From Streptomyces mashuensis (GTDB lineage Bacteria; Actinomycetota; Actinomycetes; Streptomycetales; Streptomycetaceae): a stretch of DNA of 64,000 nucleotides. The DNA lies in the NCBI RefSeq assembly GCF_014654785.1, contig NZ_BNBD01000002.1:620001-684000 (forward strand). The letters run 5' to 3'. Positions within the stretch are counted from its first letter, which is position 1. Each line of letters starts with the position of its first letter. Positions 1 through 9,091 of this stretch are shown here, in pieces. The notes under the pieces are model-generated. The model searched no databases, was not told the origin of the DNA, and worked only from the letters and a program-made list of their open reading frames with translations. Position numbers and translations under genes: made by a program.

Positions 1-1206
<1,206 letters not shown>

Positions 1207-1299
1207 GAGGTGCTTCCCCTTCGCCTGGGATCCGCCCTGTTCTGCGGACCCGGGTGCTTGCCTATCGACGGTACCTTGCCGGGCCCTCCGTGCGGGCCC

Positions 1300-1323
1300 C
1301 CCTTGGCCCTACTCGGCCAAGGG
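1300..1323 (-). terminator. Hairpin between clpP2 and clpX
   Basis: A perfect 9-bp stem, CCCTTGGCC / GGCCAAGGG, with a 6-nt loop, sits downstream of clpP2 and upstream of clpX. There is no T-tract, which is usual for terminators in high-GC actinobacteria. It would separate or attenuate clpX from the clpP genes. Confidence 0.6.
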
Positions 1324-1362
1324 AGACCCGGCGGCGGTGGCGCCCGGTGGCACCAGGGCCGC

Positions 1363-2052
1363 TCAGACGGCGACGGACGACTTCCGCGTCGAGACGATCT
1401 GGTCCACGAGGCCGTACGCGAGCGCGTCCTCGGCCGTGAGGATCTTGTCGCGCTCGATGTCGTCGCGGATCTTGTCGATCGACTGGGTGGAGTGCTTGGC
1501 CAGCATCTCCTCCAGCTGCGTCCGCATCCGCAGGATCTCCTGCGCGGCGATCTCCAGGTCGGAGAGCTGCTCGCGGCCCGTCTGGGTGGACGGCTGGTGG
1601 ATCAGCACGCGGGCGTTCGGCAGCGCCATGCGCTTGCCGGGCGTACCGGCGGCCAGCAGCACCGCGGCGGCCGAGGCGGCCTGGCCCATGCAGACGGTCT
1701 GGATGTCCGGCTTCACGAACTGCATCGTGTCGTAGATCGCCGTCAGCGCGGTGAACGAGCCGCCCGGCGAGTTGATGTAGATCGAGATGTCGCGGTCGGG
1801 GTCCATCGACTCCAGGCACAGCAGCTGCGCCATGACGTCGTTGGCCGACGCGTCGTCGATCTGCACGCCGAGGAAGATCACGCGCTCCTCGAAGAGCTTC
1901 GCGTACGGGTCGTACTCGCGCACGCCCTGCGACGTGCGCTCCACGAAGCGCGGGACGATGTAGCGCGACTCGGCCGGCATGCCGGTGTACTGCGCCTGCG
2001 GGCCGGCGTGGAGGCCTCGGGGGGACGAGATGTTCATGCGGGTGTTCACCAT
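1363..2052 (-). CDS. clpP2: ATP-dependent Clp protease proteolytic subunit ClpP2
   Basis: Serine peptidase subunit of the Clp barrel, expected to form a mixed tetradecamer with ClpP1. The 229-residue product has the Ser-His-Asp triad: S127 in [10 protein letters not shown]152 in LIHQPS and D202 in IERDK. The oxyanion-region glycines are in INSPGGS. The N-terminal stretch before residue 30 is longer than in ClpP1 and could be processed; an internal ATG at residue 6 is an alternative start. It follows clpP1 by 90 bp on the same strand, in the clpP1P2 bicistronic arrangement typical of Streptomyces. Confidence 0.95.
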   Translation of the reverse strand: MVNTRMNISSPRGLHAGPQAQYTGMPAESRYIVPRFVERTSQGVREYDPYAKLFEERVIFLGVQIDDASANDVMAQLLCLESMDPDRDISIYINSPGGSFTALTAIYDTMQFVKPDIQTVCMGQAASAAAVLLAAGTPGKRMALPNARVLIHQPSTQTGREQLSDLEIAAQEILRMRTQLEEMLAKHSTQSIDKIRDDIERDKILTAEDALAYGLVDQIVSTRKSSVAV

Positions 2053-2142
2053 CCTGATGGCGGTCTGTGGGCTGTAATGCGGCTGGTCGGCGGTACGGCG
2101 CCGGTCCGGGCGGAGAGCCGCCCGGGACCCGGCGCGGGGGCG

Positions 2143-2760
2143 TCAGGCCCCGGTGCCGCCACCGCCCGGAACGCCGGAGGCGTGGGTGATGATCTCGTCG
2201 ATGATCCCGTACTCCTTGGCCTCCTCCGCGGTGAACCAGCGGTCACGGTCGCCGTCGCGGATGATCGTCTCCACGGTCTGGCCGGTGTGCTCCGCGGTGA
2301 TCTCGGCCATGCGCTTCTTCGTGCGCAGCAGCTGCTCGGCCTGGATCTTGATGTCGGAGGCGGTGCCGCCCAGGCCCGCCGAGCCCTGGTGCATGAGGAT
2401 GTCGGTGTTCGGCAGCGCGAAGCGCTTGCCGGGGGTGCCGCCGGTCAGCAGGAACTGGCCCATGGAAGCGGCCAGGCCCATACCGATGGTGACCACGTCG
2501 TTGGGGATGTACTGCATGGTGTCGTAGACGGCCATGCCGGCCGTGACCGAGCCACCGGGGCTGTTGATGTAGAGGTAGATGTCCTTGTTCGGATCGGCGG
2601 CCAGAAGGAGCATCTGCGCGGTGATCTTGTTGGCGATCTCGTCGTCGACCTGCTGACCCAGGAAGATGATCCGCTCCCCGAGCAGCCGGTTGTAGACCTG
2701 GTCGCCGAGGCCACCACCGATGGCGATCTCACCGGCGGCGGAAGGGCTCAGATTCGTCAC
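2143..2760 (-). CDS. clpP1: ATP-dependent Clp protease proteolytic subunit ClpP1
   Basis: Serine peptidase subunit, 205 residues from a GTG at 2760, chosen because AGGTGG lies just upstream. The reading frame stays open further upstream, but that extension is Arg/Pro/Gly-rich and unlike the family. The triad is S99 (GLAASMG), H124 (ILMHQGS) and D173 (GDRDRW). It is the first gene of the clpP1-clpP2 pair. A ClgR-like operator lies about 170 bp upstream, fitting the known ClgR control of clpP1 in Streptomyces. Confidence 0.95.
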   Translation of the reverse strand: MTNLSPSAAGEIAIGGGLGDQVYNRLLGERIIFLGQQVDDEIANKITAQMLLLAADPNKDIYLYINSPGGSVTAGMAVYDTMQYIPNDVVTIGMGLAASMGQFLLTGGTPGKRFALPNTDILMHQGSAGLGGTASDIKIQAEQLLRTKKRMAEITAEHTGQTVETIIRDGDRDRWFTAEEAKEYGIIDEIITHASGVPGGGGTGA

Positions 2761-2928
2761 GTATCCACCTGCTCGTCTCTGACGGCGACGGGCCGTCTCC
2801 GCGTCTTCTCCAGAGGGCCTGGGGCGGGCCCGTCCGGCTGCGGCCGGCGGGCTGCCACGTCTTCCCCTGCCCTCGTATCTACGGACCCTAACGCGCTGGT
2901 CGGCAGCCGCCATCCCGCATCAGGAACT

Positions 2929-2945
2929 GTTCGCTCTGAGCGCAG
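2929..2945 (-). promoter_or_regulatory. ClgR-like operator upstream of clpP1P2
   Basis: The minus strand reads CGCTCAGAGCG followed by AAC, fitting the actinobacterial ClgR pattern CGCYNANRGCG with A/T-rich flanks. ClgR is the known activator of clp genes in Streptomyces and mycobacteria. The site lies about 170 bp upstream of the clpP1 start, in the clpP1-tig intergenic region. The motif is read directly; binding is inferred. Confidence 0.6.
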
Positions 2946-2972
2946 GTTCACCGGGCCCCCGGACATGCCGAA

Positions 2973-3024
2973 GGCCCGGCCGCCACCGCCTCCGCCACGG
3001 GGGCGGGAGCGGGGCGGCCGGGCC
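2973..3024 (-). terminator. Long GC hairpin downstream of trigger factor gene
   Basis: Outer arms GGCCCGGCCGCC (2973-2984) and GGCGGCCGGGCC (3013-3024) are perfectly complementary, and the inner part nearly pairs as well. It lies after the tig stop and before the clpP1 promoter region, as expected of an actinobacterial terminator. Confidence 0.7.
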
Positions 3025-3061
3025 CTGCGCGTTCCCGGGACCGGGGACCGGCCCCCGGACC

Positions 3062-4435
3062 TTACTTCTCCTCGGCGGCGGCCTCGGCGGCCTCGACCGT
3101 CTCGCCGGCGGCCTCGGTCTCGTCCTCCTCGTCCAGGTCCACGACGTTGCCGTCGGTGTCCTTGACGGTGGCGGCCTCGACGACCGTGGCGAGGGCCTTG
3201 CCGCGGGCGACCTCACCGACGAGCATCGGGACCTGGCCCTGCTCGACGACGGCCTGCGCGAACTGGTCGGGGGCCATGCCCGAGGACTGGGCGCGGCGCA
3301 TCAGGTGCTCGGTCAGCTCGTCCTGGCCGACGGAGACCTTCTCCTTGTTGACGATCTCGTCGAGGATGAACTGGGTCTTGATGCCCTTCTCGGCCTGCTC
3401 CTTGAGCTCGGCCTCGAACTCCTCGGCGGTCTTGCCCTGCATCTCGAGGTACTTGTCCAGGGTCAGGCCGATCTGGCCCAGCTGGTGGTGCTCGAGGTTG
3501 TGCTTGCGGGTGTTGACCTCGTCCTGCAGCAGCTTCTCGGGCATCGGGACCTCGACGAGCTTGATGAGCTCCTCGAGGACCTTCTCCTGGGCCTGGGTGG
3601 CCTGGTCGAACTTCTTCATCCGCTCGAGGCGCTGACGGCTGTCGGCCTTGAGCTCCTCGAGGGTGTCGAACTCGCTGGCCAGCTGGGCGAACTCGTCGTC
3701 CAGGGCGGGCAGCTCACGGGCCTTGACGGCCTTGACGGTGACCGAGATCTCGGCGTCCTTGCCCTCGGCCGAGCCGCCCTTCAGCTGCGAGGTGAAGGTG
3801 GCGGAGGCACCGGCCTCGAGGCCGGTGACGGCCTCGTCGATGCCGTCCAGCAGCTGGCCGGAGCCGATGGTGTAGTCGACGTCGTTGGCGACGCCGTCCT
3901 CCAGCACCTCGCCCTCGACCTTGGCCTCCAGGTCGACGGTCACGATGTCGCCCTCGGCGGCGGCGCGCTCGACGGGGGCGGTGGTGGCGAAGCGCTCACG
4001 CAGCTGCTCGACGGACTTCTCGACGTCCTCGTCGGTCACCACGACGGGGTCGACGGTGACCTCGATGCCGGCGTAGTCCGGGATCTCCAGCGCGGGGCGC
4101 ACGTCGACCTCGGCGGTGAAGGCCAGCAGCTCGCCGTCCTTCAGCTCCGTGATGTCCACGTCGGGCTGGCCCAGCGGGTTGAGCTCGCCCTCGTTGACGG
4201 CCTCGGTGTAGAACTTCGGGAGCGCGTCGTTGACGGCCTCCTCCAGCACCGCACCGCGGCCGAAACGCTGGTCGATCACTCGGGCCGGGATCTTGCCCTT
4301 GCGGAAGCCGGGCACCGTGACCTGGCTGTTGATCTTCTTGTACGCCGCGTCGAGGCTGGCCTTGAGCTCCTCGAAGGGCACCTCGACAGTGAGCCGAACC
4401 CGAGTCGGGTTCAGGGTCTCCACGGCGCTCTTCAC
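3062..4435 (-). CDS. tig: Trigger factor, ribosome-associated chaperone / prolyl isomerase
   Basis: Folding chaperone that docks at the ribosome exit tunnel. It is 457 residues from a GTG at 4435, chosen for an AAGGAGA site just upstream; the longer open frame runs back through the tRNA-Pro gene and is not credible. The N-terminal ribosome-binding domain contains the signature [13 protein letters not shown]. The FKBP-like domain follows around residues 150-240, and the C-terminal arms are rich in Glu, Leu and Lys. The last about 30 residues are strongly acidic. It is clustered with clpP1, clpP2 and clpX, a common bacterial arrangement. Confidence 0.95.
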   Translation of the reverse strand: MKSAVETLNPTRVRLTVEVPFEELKASLDAAYKKINSQVTVPGFRKGKIPARVIDQRFGRGAVLEEAVNDALPKFYTEAVNEGELNPLGQPDVDITELKDGELLAFTAEVDVRPALEIPDYAGIEVTVDPVVVTDEDVEKSVEQLRERFATTAPVERAAAEGDIVTVDLEAKVEGEVLEDGVANDVDYTIGSGQLLDGIDEAVTGLEAGASATFTSQLKGGSAEGKDAEISVTVKAVKARELPALDDEFAQLASEFDTLEELKADSRQRLERMKKFDQATQAQEKVLEELIKLVEVPMPEKLLQDEVNTRKHNLEHHQLGQIGLTLDKYLEMQGKTAEEFEAELKEQAEKGIKTQFILDEIVNKEKVSVGQDELTEHLMRRAQSSGMAPDQFAQAVVEQGQVPMLVGEVARGKALATVVEAATVKDTDGNVVDLDEEDETEAAGETVEAAEAAAEEK

Positions 4436-4530
4436 GGTTCGGTCTCCTTGGGGCTGACTTCTGGGTTTCTGCTGATCAGCACTGGCTGCCGTCAGCGGAT
4501 TCGCGCGAGGTAGAGAGACACAGACGCGCA

Positions 4531-4551
4531 GCTTGCATAGTAACCGCAAGC
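4531..4551 (-). promoter_or_regulatory. Possible tig promoter -10 region inside a small palindrome
   Basis: The minus strand carries TACTAT within an inverted repeat with arms GCTTGC (4531-4536) and GCAAGC (4546-4551). A weak TTGTGG lies 19 bp further upstream. This would give a leader of about 100 nt for tig. It is a pattern match only; the tRNA-Pro gene on the same strand ends just upstream. Confidence 0.3.
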
Positions 4552-4578
4552 AGGATGAGCCCCACAATGTGATCTTGC

Positions 4579-4655
4579 TGGTCGGGGTGGCCGGATTCGA
4601 ACCGACGACCTTCCGCTCCCAAAGCGGACGCGCTACCAAGCTGCGCCACACCCCG
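4579..4655 (-). tRNA. tRNA-Pro (anticodon TGG), CCA encoded
   Basis: A complete cloverleaf on the minus strand: acceptor 5' CGGGGTG pairs with CACCCCG, the anticodon stem TCCGC/GCGGA holds loop TTTGGGA, and the T-arm contains GGTTCGAATCC. The anticodon TGG reads CCA/CCG proline codons. The discriminator A is followed by genomic CCA, giving 77 nt. Confidence 0.96.
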
Positions 4656-4831
4656 TCGGTGCGACACGTAGGGTACATGCCCGCGGACCCTTCGGCTGGC
4701 CGTTCTCGCGGCGGGCGCGGCAGGTCCGTACGGGTGAAGGAGAAGGAGGGGGCGGGTGGCGTGCGGGTCGCGGCCCCGACCCGCTACGATGCACTCCGTG
4801 CCGCCACGCGACAGCGCGTCCGGCGGCGCGC

Positions 4832-4902
4832 GCGGGCGTAGCTCAATGGTAGAGCCCCAGTCTTCCAAACTGGCTACGCGGGTTCGATTCCCGTCGCCCG
4901 CT
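4832..4902 (+). tRNA. tRNA-Gly (anticodon TCC)
   Basis: Acceptor GCGGGCG pairs with CGCCCGC. The anticodon stem CCAGT/ACTGG holds loop CTTCCAA, and the T-arm GGGTTCGATTCCC is canonical. The anticodon TCC reads GGA/GGG glycine codons. The length is 71 nt without an encoded full CCA. It is divergent from tRNA-Pro, about 175 bp away; TACGAT at 4785-4790 is a plausible -10 box. Confidence 0.96.
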
Positions 4903-4912
4903 CCGTACGACG

Positions 4913-4938
4913 AGCCCCCGGCCCCCGAGCCGGGGGCT
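4913..4938 (+). terminator. Hairpin after tRNA-Gly
   Basis: A perfect 10-bp stem AGCCCCCGGC / GCCGGGGGCT with a 6-nt loop starts 10 bp after the tRNA. It lies between the tRNA and the convergent small membrane-protein gene, so it could serve both strands. Confidence 0.75.
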
Positions 4939-4977
4939 TCCGTCGTTCCCGGCCCCTTGCGGCCCGGCCCCGGACCC

Positions 4978-5172
4978 TCAGACCTTGATGTGGTTTATGG
5001 TCTCGGCGAGCGAGTTGAGAAACCGGTGGATCGAGGGCGCCATGCCCGTCGAGGCCAGGAAGAAGCCGAAGAGGATGGCGACGATCGCGGGCCCTCCCTT
5101 GATGCTCCCGTTGCGGATCAGCACCACGAGGATGATCGCGAGGAGCAGCACCACGGACAGTGAAATGGCCAC
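4978..5172 (-). CDS. Small two-helix membrane protein, conserved type, function unknown
   Basis: A 64-residue product starting at a GTG at 5172. Two hydrophobic segments, about residues 3-19 (ISLSVVLLLAIILVVLI) and 28-45 (PAIVAILFGFFLASTG), are joined by a short basic loop, with an amphipathic tail after them. Coding is supported by clean third-position GC bias and by its convergent fit with the tRNA-Gly terminator. No catalytic motif is visible. Short membrane proteins of this kind are common in Streptomyces genomes, but I do not recognise a function. Confidence 0.7.
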   Translation of the reverse strand: MAISLSVVLLLAIILVVLIRNGSIKGGPAIVAILFGFFLASTGMAPSIHRFLNSLAETINHIKV

Positions 5173-5370
5173 AGCTGATCACACCTTCGGTCGGAAACAC
5201 CTGGCCGCGTAACCGGGAGCCATGCGTCCGCACGCCCCCCACCGTTGCACCATCGTGCCATCAACTTCCGTTCTGTGGGGGTGCAGTGACGATTCGTCGC
5301 AGGTCTTGCGGCCAGGTGACCATGGGCACCGGGATTTACGGGCCATCCGTCCGCCGCTAGGGTGCCTCGA

Positions 5371-6453
5371 ATGTCCCCCACCGCCACACCGGCCCCCGGC
5401 GCGTCCGCCGCCCGGCGGAAGGCCGCGGAGGCCACCGCTCCACCCTCCGCGCCCGCGGCGCGCGACCCCTTCTTCGACAACGCCAAGTACCTGGCGCTCG
5501 TCCTGGTCGCGCTGGGCCACGCCTGGCAGCCGCTCACCTACACCAGTCGCGTGATGACGGCCCTCTACATGACCGTCTACGCCTTCCACATGCCGGCGTT
5601 CATCCTCGTCTCCGGCTACTTCTCCCGCGGCTTCGACCTGAGCCCGGCGAAGGTGCGGCGGCTGGTCAGCGGCGTCGTGGTGCCGTACCTGGTCTTCGAG
5701 GTGGCGTACACCTGGTTCCAGCACTGGGCGGAGAAGGGCGAGCCGCCGGAGCCCCTGACGCTGCTGAACCCCTGGTACCTCAACTGGTTCCTGGCGGCGC
5801 TGTTCGTCTGGCGACTGACCACGCCGGTGTGGCAGGCGCTGCGGTGGCCGGTGCCGCTCTCCCTCGTCCTCGCGACGCTGGCCATGACGTGCCCCAGCAT
5901 CGGGGACGACTTCGACCTGATGCGGGTGTTCCAGTTCCTGCCGTTCTTCGTGGCCGGGCTGAACCTGGAGCGGCACCACTTCGAGCTGGTGCGCCGCCGG
6001 TGGGTGCGGATCGCGGCGGTGCCCGTCCTCGCCGGGGCGGTGGCGCTGGCGTACGGGCTGGCGCCGCACCTGGACGAGGCGTGGCTGTTCCGCAACTACA
6101 GCGTGCAGGCGCTGCACCAGCCCCTGTGGACGGCGCCCGTGGCCACCGCCGCGCTGACCGGCTGCGCGGCGGTGCTGATCGTCTGCTTCCTCGCCTGGGT
6201 GCCGCGCCGGAGGACGTGGTTCACGGCGCTGGGCGGCGGCACCCTCTACGGGTTCCTGCTGCACGGCTTCCTGATCAAGCTGTCGCGCTGGTGGGACTGG
6301 TACGAGGCGGCGGCGTGGATCAAGGAGCCGGTGGGCTGGGCCGTGGTCACGCTGCTGGCGGTCGCGATGATCACCGTGCTGTGCAGCCCGCCGGTCCGGC
6401 GGGTGTTCCGGCCCGTGGTCGAGCCACGGGCCGACTGGCTGTTCCGGCGGTAG
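5371..6453 (+). CDS. Membrane acyltransferase, family 3 type (OafA/YrhL-like)
   Basis: A multi-pass integral membrane protein of about 360 residues that probably transfers an acyl group to an extracytoplasmic or lipid-linked carbohydrate; the substrate is unknown. After an Ala/Pro-rich N-terminus of about 30 residues comes the family-typical start FFDNAKYLALVLVALGHAW, then AFHMPAFILVSGYF and about ten hydrophobic segments up to the last helix. The ATG at 5371 is preferred; an in-frame GTG at 5362 is an alternative. It ends with WLFRR, and the stop is followed directly by a 12-bp tandem repeat. Confidence 0.8.
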   Translation: MSPTATPAPGASAARRKAAEATAPPSAPAARDPFFDNAKYLALVLVALGHAWQPLTYTSRVMTALYMTVYAFHMPAFILVSGYFSRGFDLSPAKVRRLVSGVVVPYLVFEVAYTWFQHWAEKGEPPEPLTLLNPWYLNWFLAALFVWRLTTPVWQALRWPVPLSLVLATLAMTCPSIGDDFDLMRVFQFLPFFVAGLNLERHHFELVRRRWVRIAAVPVLAGAVALAYGLAPHLDEAWLFRNYSVQALHQPLWTAPVATAALTGCAAVLIVCFLAWVPRRRTWFTALGGGTLYGFLLHGFLIKLSRWWDWYEAAAWIKEPVGWAVVTLLAVAMITVLCSPPVRRVFRPVVEPRADWLFRR

Positions 6454-6454
6454 C

Positions 6455-6490
6455 GCGTGCGTCAGTGCGTGCGTCAGTGCATGCGTCAGT
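6455..6490. repeat. 12-bp tandem repeat, three copies
   Basis: GCGTGCGTCAGT occurs at 6455-6466 and 6467-6478, and once more with one change (GCATGCGTCAGT) at 6479-6490. It begins just after the acyltransferase stop, and the third copy supplies the TGA stop of the convergent gene on the minus strand. The array therefore lies at the junction of two convergent genes. Confidence 0.9.
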
Positions 6491-7187
6491 GCGTGGCGAT
6501 CTGGTAGACGAGCACGGAGAAGTACGCGATCGGTATCAGCACCGCCAGCGCGGCCGGCCGGCGGCGCAGCGGCACGCCCGGGTCGAGCTGCTGCCCGGGC
6601 TGCCCCGGGCCAGCGGGGAGCTTGTCGAGCTTGAACCGGATGAACAGGTTCCAGATCAGCGTGAAGGGCGTGAAGAGGAACAGGGAGAGCGGGCTCCACC
6701 AGCCCTGCCACAGGGTCTTGCCGGTCATGTCGCGCCAGACCGACAGGCCGCAGTTCCGGCAGAAGGGGCCCTTCATGTGCAGGAACCGCATCAGGATCAG
6801 GATGCCCTGGTGGCCGCGCACCGTCACGTTCGCCGCCGGGAAGGCGCCGCAGAACCGGCAGCCGGTGCCCTGCCCCTGCTGGGCGTACGGGCCCGGGGCC
6901 TGCTGCCCGTAGGGGGACGGGGGCTGCTGCGCGGCCGGGTACGGCTGCGGGGCCTGAGGGGTCTGGGGGGCCTGCTGGGGCATCCCGTACGGGGCCGGGG
7001 CCGGCGCGGGGGCCGGGGCCGGCTGGCCGTAACCCGGCTGGGGGGCCTGCCCGTAGGGCTGCTGCGGGTGGCCGTACGGCTGCTGCGGCGGCTGCGGCTG
7101 CCCGTAGGCCGGCGGCTGCGGCTGCCCGTACGGCGAGGGCTGGCCGTAGGGCGACTGGGCATGGGGAGGCGGCGTGGACGTGCTCAT
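6486..7187 (-). CDS. Pro/Gln/Tyr-rich protein with double CxxC motif and C-terminal membrane segments
   Basis: A 233-residue product; the ATG at 7187 is chosen because GGGGGAT precedes it (an in-frame ATG at 7202 is possible). The first about 120 residues are a low-complexity tract built on repeats of (S/Q)PYGQP-like units. Next come CRFCG and, about 35 residues later, CRNCG, forming a four-Cys zinc-ribbon-like module around a short hydrophobic hairpin. Hydrophobic segments SPLSLFLFTPFTLIWNLFI and ALAVLIPIAYFSVLVYQI follow. The layout resembles tail-rich membrane proteins common in actinobacteria; the function is unknown. The stop codon is inside a 12-bp tandem repeat. Confidence 0.75.
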   Translation of the reverse strand: MSTSTPPPHAQSPYGQPSPYGQPQPPAYGQPQPPQQPYGHPQQPYGQAPQPGYGQPAPAPAPAPAPYGMPQQAPQTPQAPQPYPAAQQPPSPYGQQAPGPYAQQGQGTGCRFCGAFPAANVTVRGHQGILILMRFLHMKGPFCRNCGLSVWRDMTGKTLWQGWWSPLSLFLFTPFTLIWNLFIRFKLDKLPAGPGQPGQQLDPGVPLRRRPAALAVLIPIAYFSVLVYQIATH

Positions 7188-7297
7188 GAGATCCCCCGAC
7201 ATAGGTGAGCAAAGGCAACAAAAACGAACCCGCGGCCGGGGGACCCCGGCGGCGGGTTGATCATTCTGACTGCCCTGCTTGCCGTCAGGCCAATCGA

Positions 7298-7756
7298 TCA
7301 AGGAGCCGGCGCCGGCCCCGTCAGCCCCAGCAGCGCCCGCATGCGGGCGTACTTGTGGGTGAGCCGGTCGCGGGTGGCGTCGTCCAGCCGGGCCAGCCGG
7401 GCGGGGTCGGCGTTGTGCGCGAGGTCCGCGGCCTTGACCGTCAGGGCGCCGGGCGTGGCCCGGATGCGGGCCGCGTACGCCTCCGGCACCTCGCCCGGCC
7501 GCTTGGTGAGCGCGAGCATCATGTCCTTGACGGGCTGCGGGAGTTCGGCGGCGGCGAGCCACTCCTCGGTGACGGCGCCGTCCTCCACGGCGTCGTGCAG
7601 CCAGGCCGCCGCGATCTGCTCGTCGCTGCCGCCGCGCTCGCGCACGCCGGCGGCGACCGCCGCCAGGTGCTCGGCGTAGGGCCGGCCGGCCTTGTCCGTC
7701 TGCCCGGCGTGGGCCCGGCGGGCCAGCGCCTCGACCTCGTCCAGCGACGGCTTCAT
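7298..7756 (-). CDS. Small HD-domain protein resembling (p)ppGpp hydrolases
   Basis: A 152-residue cytoplasmic protein with the metal-dependent HD fold seen in the hydrolase half of RelA/SpoT and in small alarmone hydrolases. Visible motifs in order are RRAHAGQTDKAGRPYAEH, AAWLHDAVEDG and KAADLAHN, matching the family order H-x-x-Q...G-x-P-Y...HD...ED...K-x-A-D-x-x-H-N. No synthetase, TGS or ACT domain is present. The ATG at 7756 is chosen because AAGGAG is 8 nt upstream; the ATG at 7762 is too close to it. It lies just downstream of a SpoIIE-type phosphatase gene on the same strand. Alarmone hydrolysis is inferred; other nucleotides are possible. Confidence 0.75.
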   Translation of the reverse strand: MKPSLDEVEALARRAHAGQTDKAGRPYAEHLAAVAAGVRERGGSDEQIAAAWLHDAVEDGAVTEEWLAAAELPQPVKDMMLALTKRPGEVPEAYAARIRATPGALTVKAADLAHNADPARLARLDDATRDRLTHKYARMRALLGLTGPAPAP

Positions 7757-7797
7757 CGGCATCTCTCCTTCTGTGCCCACTTCTGTGCCCACGGCGT

Positions 7798-8943
7798 CTA
7801 CGGGCACTGGTCCCGGCAGATCAGCAGCAGGGCCCGGTCGTCGTTCACATCCTTGGCGACGGCCTCGATCAGGTGCCAGGCGGCGCCGTGGAAGCCGGAG
7901 GCGACGTAGCGGTCGGCCTCGCCGGTGAGGCGGTCCATGCCCTCGGTGAGGTCGCGGTCGCTGGTCTCCACCAGGCCGTCGGTGAAGAGCATGAGGACGT
8001 CGCCGGGGCGCAGCGTGCCCTTGACGGGGTCGAACGCGGCGCCGTCGTAGACGCCGAGGAGCGGGCCCTCGGCGGCCTTCTCCTCCCAGCGGCCGGTGCC
8101 GGCGCTGAGCTGGAGCGCGGGGAGGTGGCCGGCGGAGAGCAGTTCGTAGTCGCCGGTGTCCAGGTCGAGGACGAGGTGGACGGAGGTGGCGAAGCCCTCG
8201 TCCCAGTCCTGGCGCAGCAGGTAGCCGTTGGCGGCGGGCAGGAAGTCGTGCGGCGGGAGCGAGCCGAGGAGGCCGCCGAAGGCGCCGGAGAGCAGCAGGG
8301 CACGGGAGGCGGCGTCCATGCCCTTGCCGGAGACGTCGGTGAGGACGACCTCCAGGGTGCGGCCGCCGCCGGTGCGGGCGGCGACGACGAAGTCGCCGGA
8401 GAAGGACTGGCCGCCGGCAGGGCGGAGCGCCATCTCGCGGTGCCAGCCGCGGGGCAGTTTGGGCAGCTTGCTCTGGACGCGGATGCGTTCGCGGAGGTCG
8501 AAGAGCATGGTGCCGCCGCGTCTCCAGGGCACGCCGACGCGGCTGCGGAACTGGGCGATGAGCAGCCCGAAGAAGCCGACGGCGGCGACGACGAGGATGG
8601 TGCCGGGCGTGACGCGTTCGGCGCCGTACCGGGTGGGGCCGAGGATCGCGGACTCCACGACGAGGGCGGTGGCCGCGGCGGCGTAGAGGCCGAGGAGGCT
8701 GGCGGGGCGCAGCAGGAGGCCGCCGGCGACGATGGGCAGGACGAGCGCGGCGGGGGCGCACCATTCGGGCTGGGCGACGGTGCCGAGGGCGAGGGCCGGG
8801 ACGGAGAGCAGGAGGGCGGTGAGGGCGACCCAGTCGGAGCCGTCGCCGCGGAAGTAGTCGACGCCGGACTTGCGCAGGCTCGTGCGGGCCCGGTGCAGTG
8901 CTTTGCGCATCCGGGCCGTCGGGGTCTCCGCACCGCCAGTCAT
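7798..8943 (-). CDS. Membrane-anchored PPM/SpoIIE-type Ser/Thr phosphatase
   Basis: A 381-residue protein. After a short cytoplasmic start, three or four hydrophobic segments occupy about residues 38-135. The catalytic domain follows a linker at about residues 165-381. Metal-binding aspartates lie in SFSGDFVVA, LTDVSGKGMD and MLFTDGLVE, the SpoIIE/RsbU set. There is no PAS, GAF or anti-sigma kinase domain, so the stimulus is not evident. In Streptomyces such enzymes often dephosphorylate anti-anti-sigma factors; the partner here is inferred and not adjacent. The small HD-domain gene follows 42 bp downstream. Confidence 0.88.
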   Translation of the reverse strand: MTGGAETPTARMRKALHRARTSLRKSGVDYFRGDGSDWVALTALLLSVPALALGTVAQPEWCAPAALVLPIVAGGLLLRPASLLGLYAAAATALVVESAILGPTRYGAERVTPGTILVVAAVGFFGLLIAQFRSRVGVPWRRGGTMLFDLRERIRVQSKLPKLPRGWHREMALRPAGGQSFSGDFVVAARTGGGRTLEVVLTDVSGKGMDAASRALLLSGAFGGLLGSLPPHDFLPAANGYLLRQDWDEGFATSVHLVLDLDTGDYELLSAGHLPALQLSAGTGRWEEKAAEGPLLGVYDGAAFDPVKGTLRPGDVLMLFTDGLVETSDRDLTEGMDRLTGEADRYVASGFHGAAWHLIEAVAKDVNDDRALLLICRDQCP

Positions 8944-9091
8944 TGCATCGGGACCTTATCCACCCATTCGGCGGTGCGTCGATTCTCGCCGCGCCGACAC
9001 GGCTGCCGTCAGGGCGCCGTGCGGGCACCCGGAGAGCAACCATATGTGAAATTCGTTCGCTTGAACGGGAATGTGTTGCTAGTCATGAGTT

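Noticed and set aside
6455..6490. Short tandem repeat as a CRISPR array
   Set aside because: Units are 12 bp, directly adjacent and without spacers; no cas genes are present.
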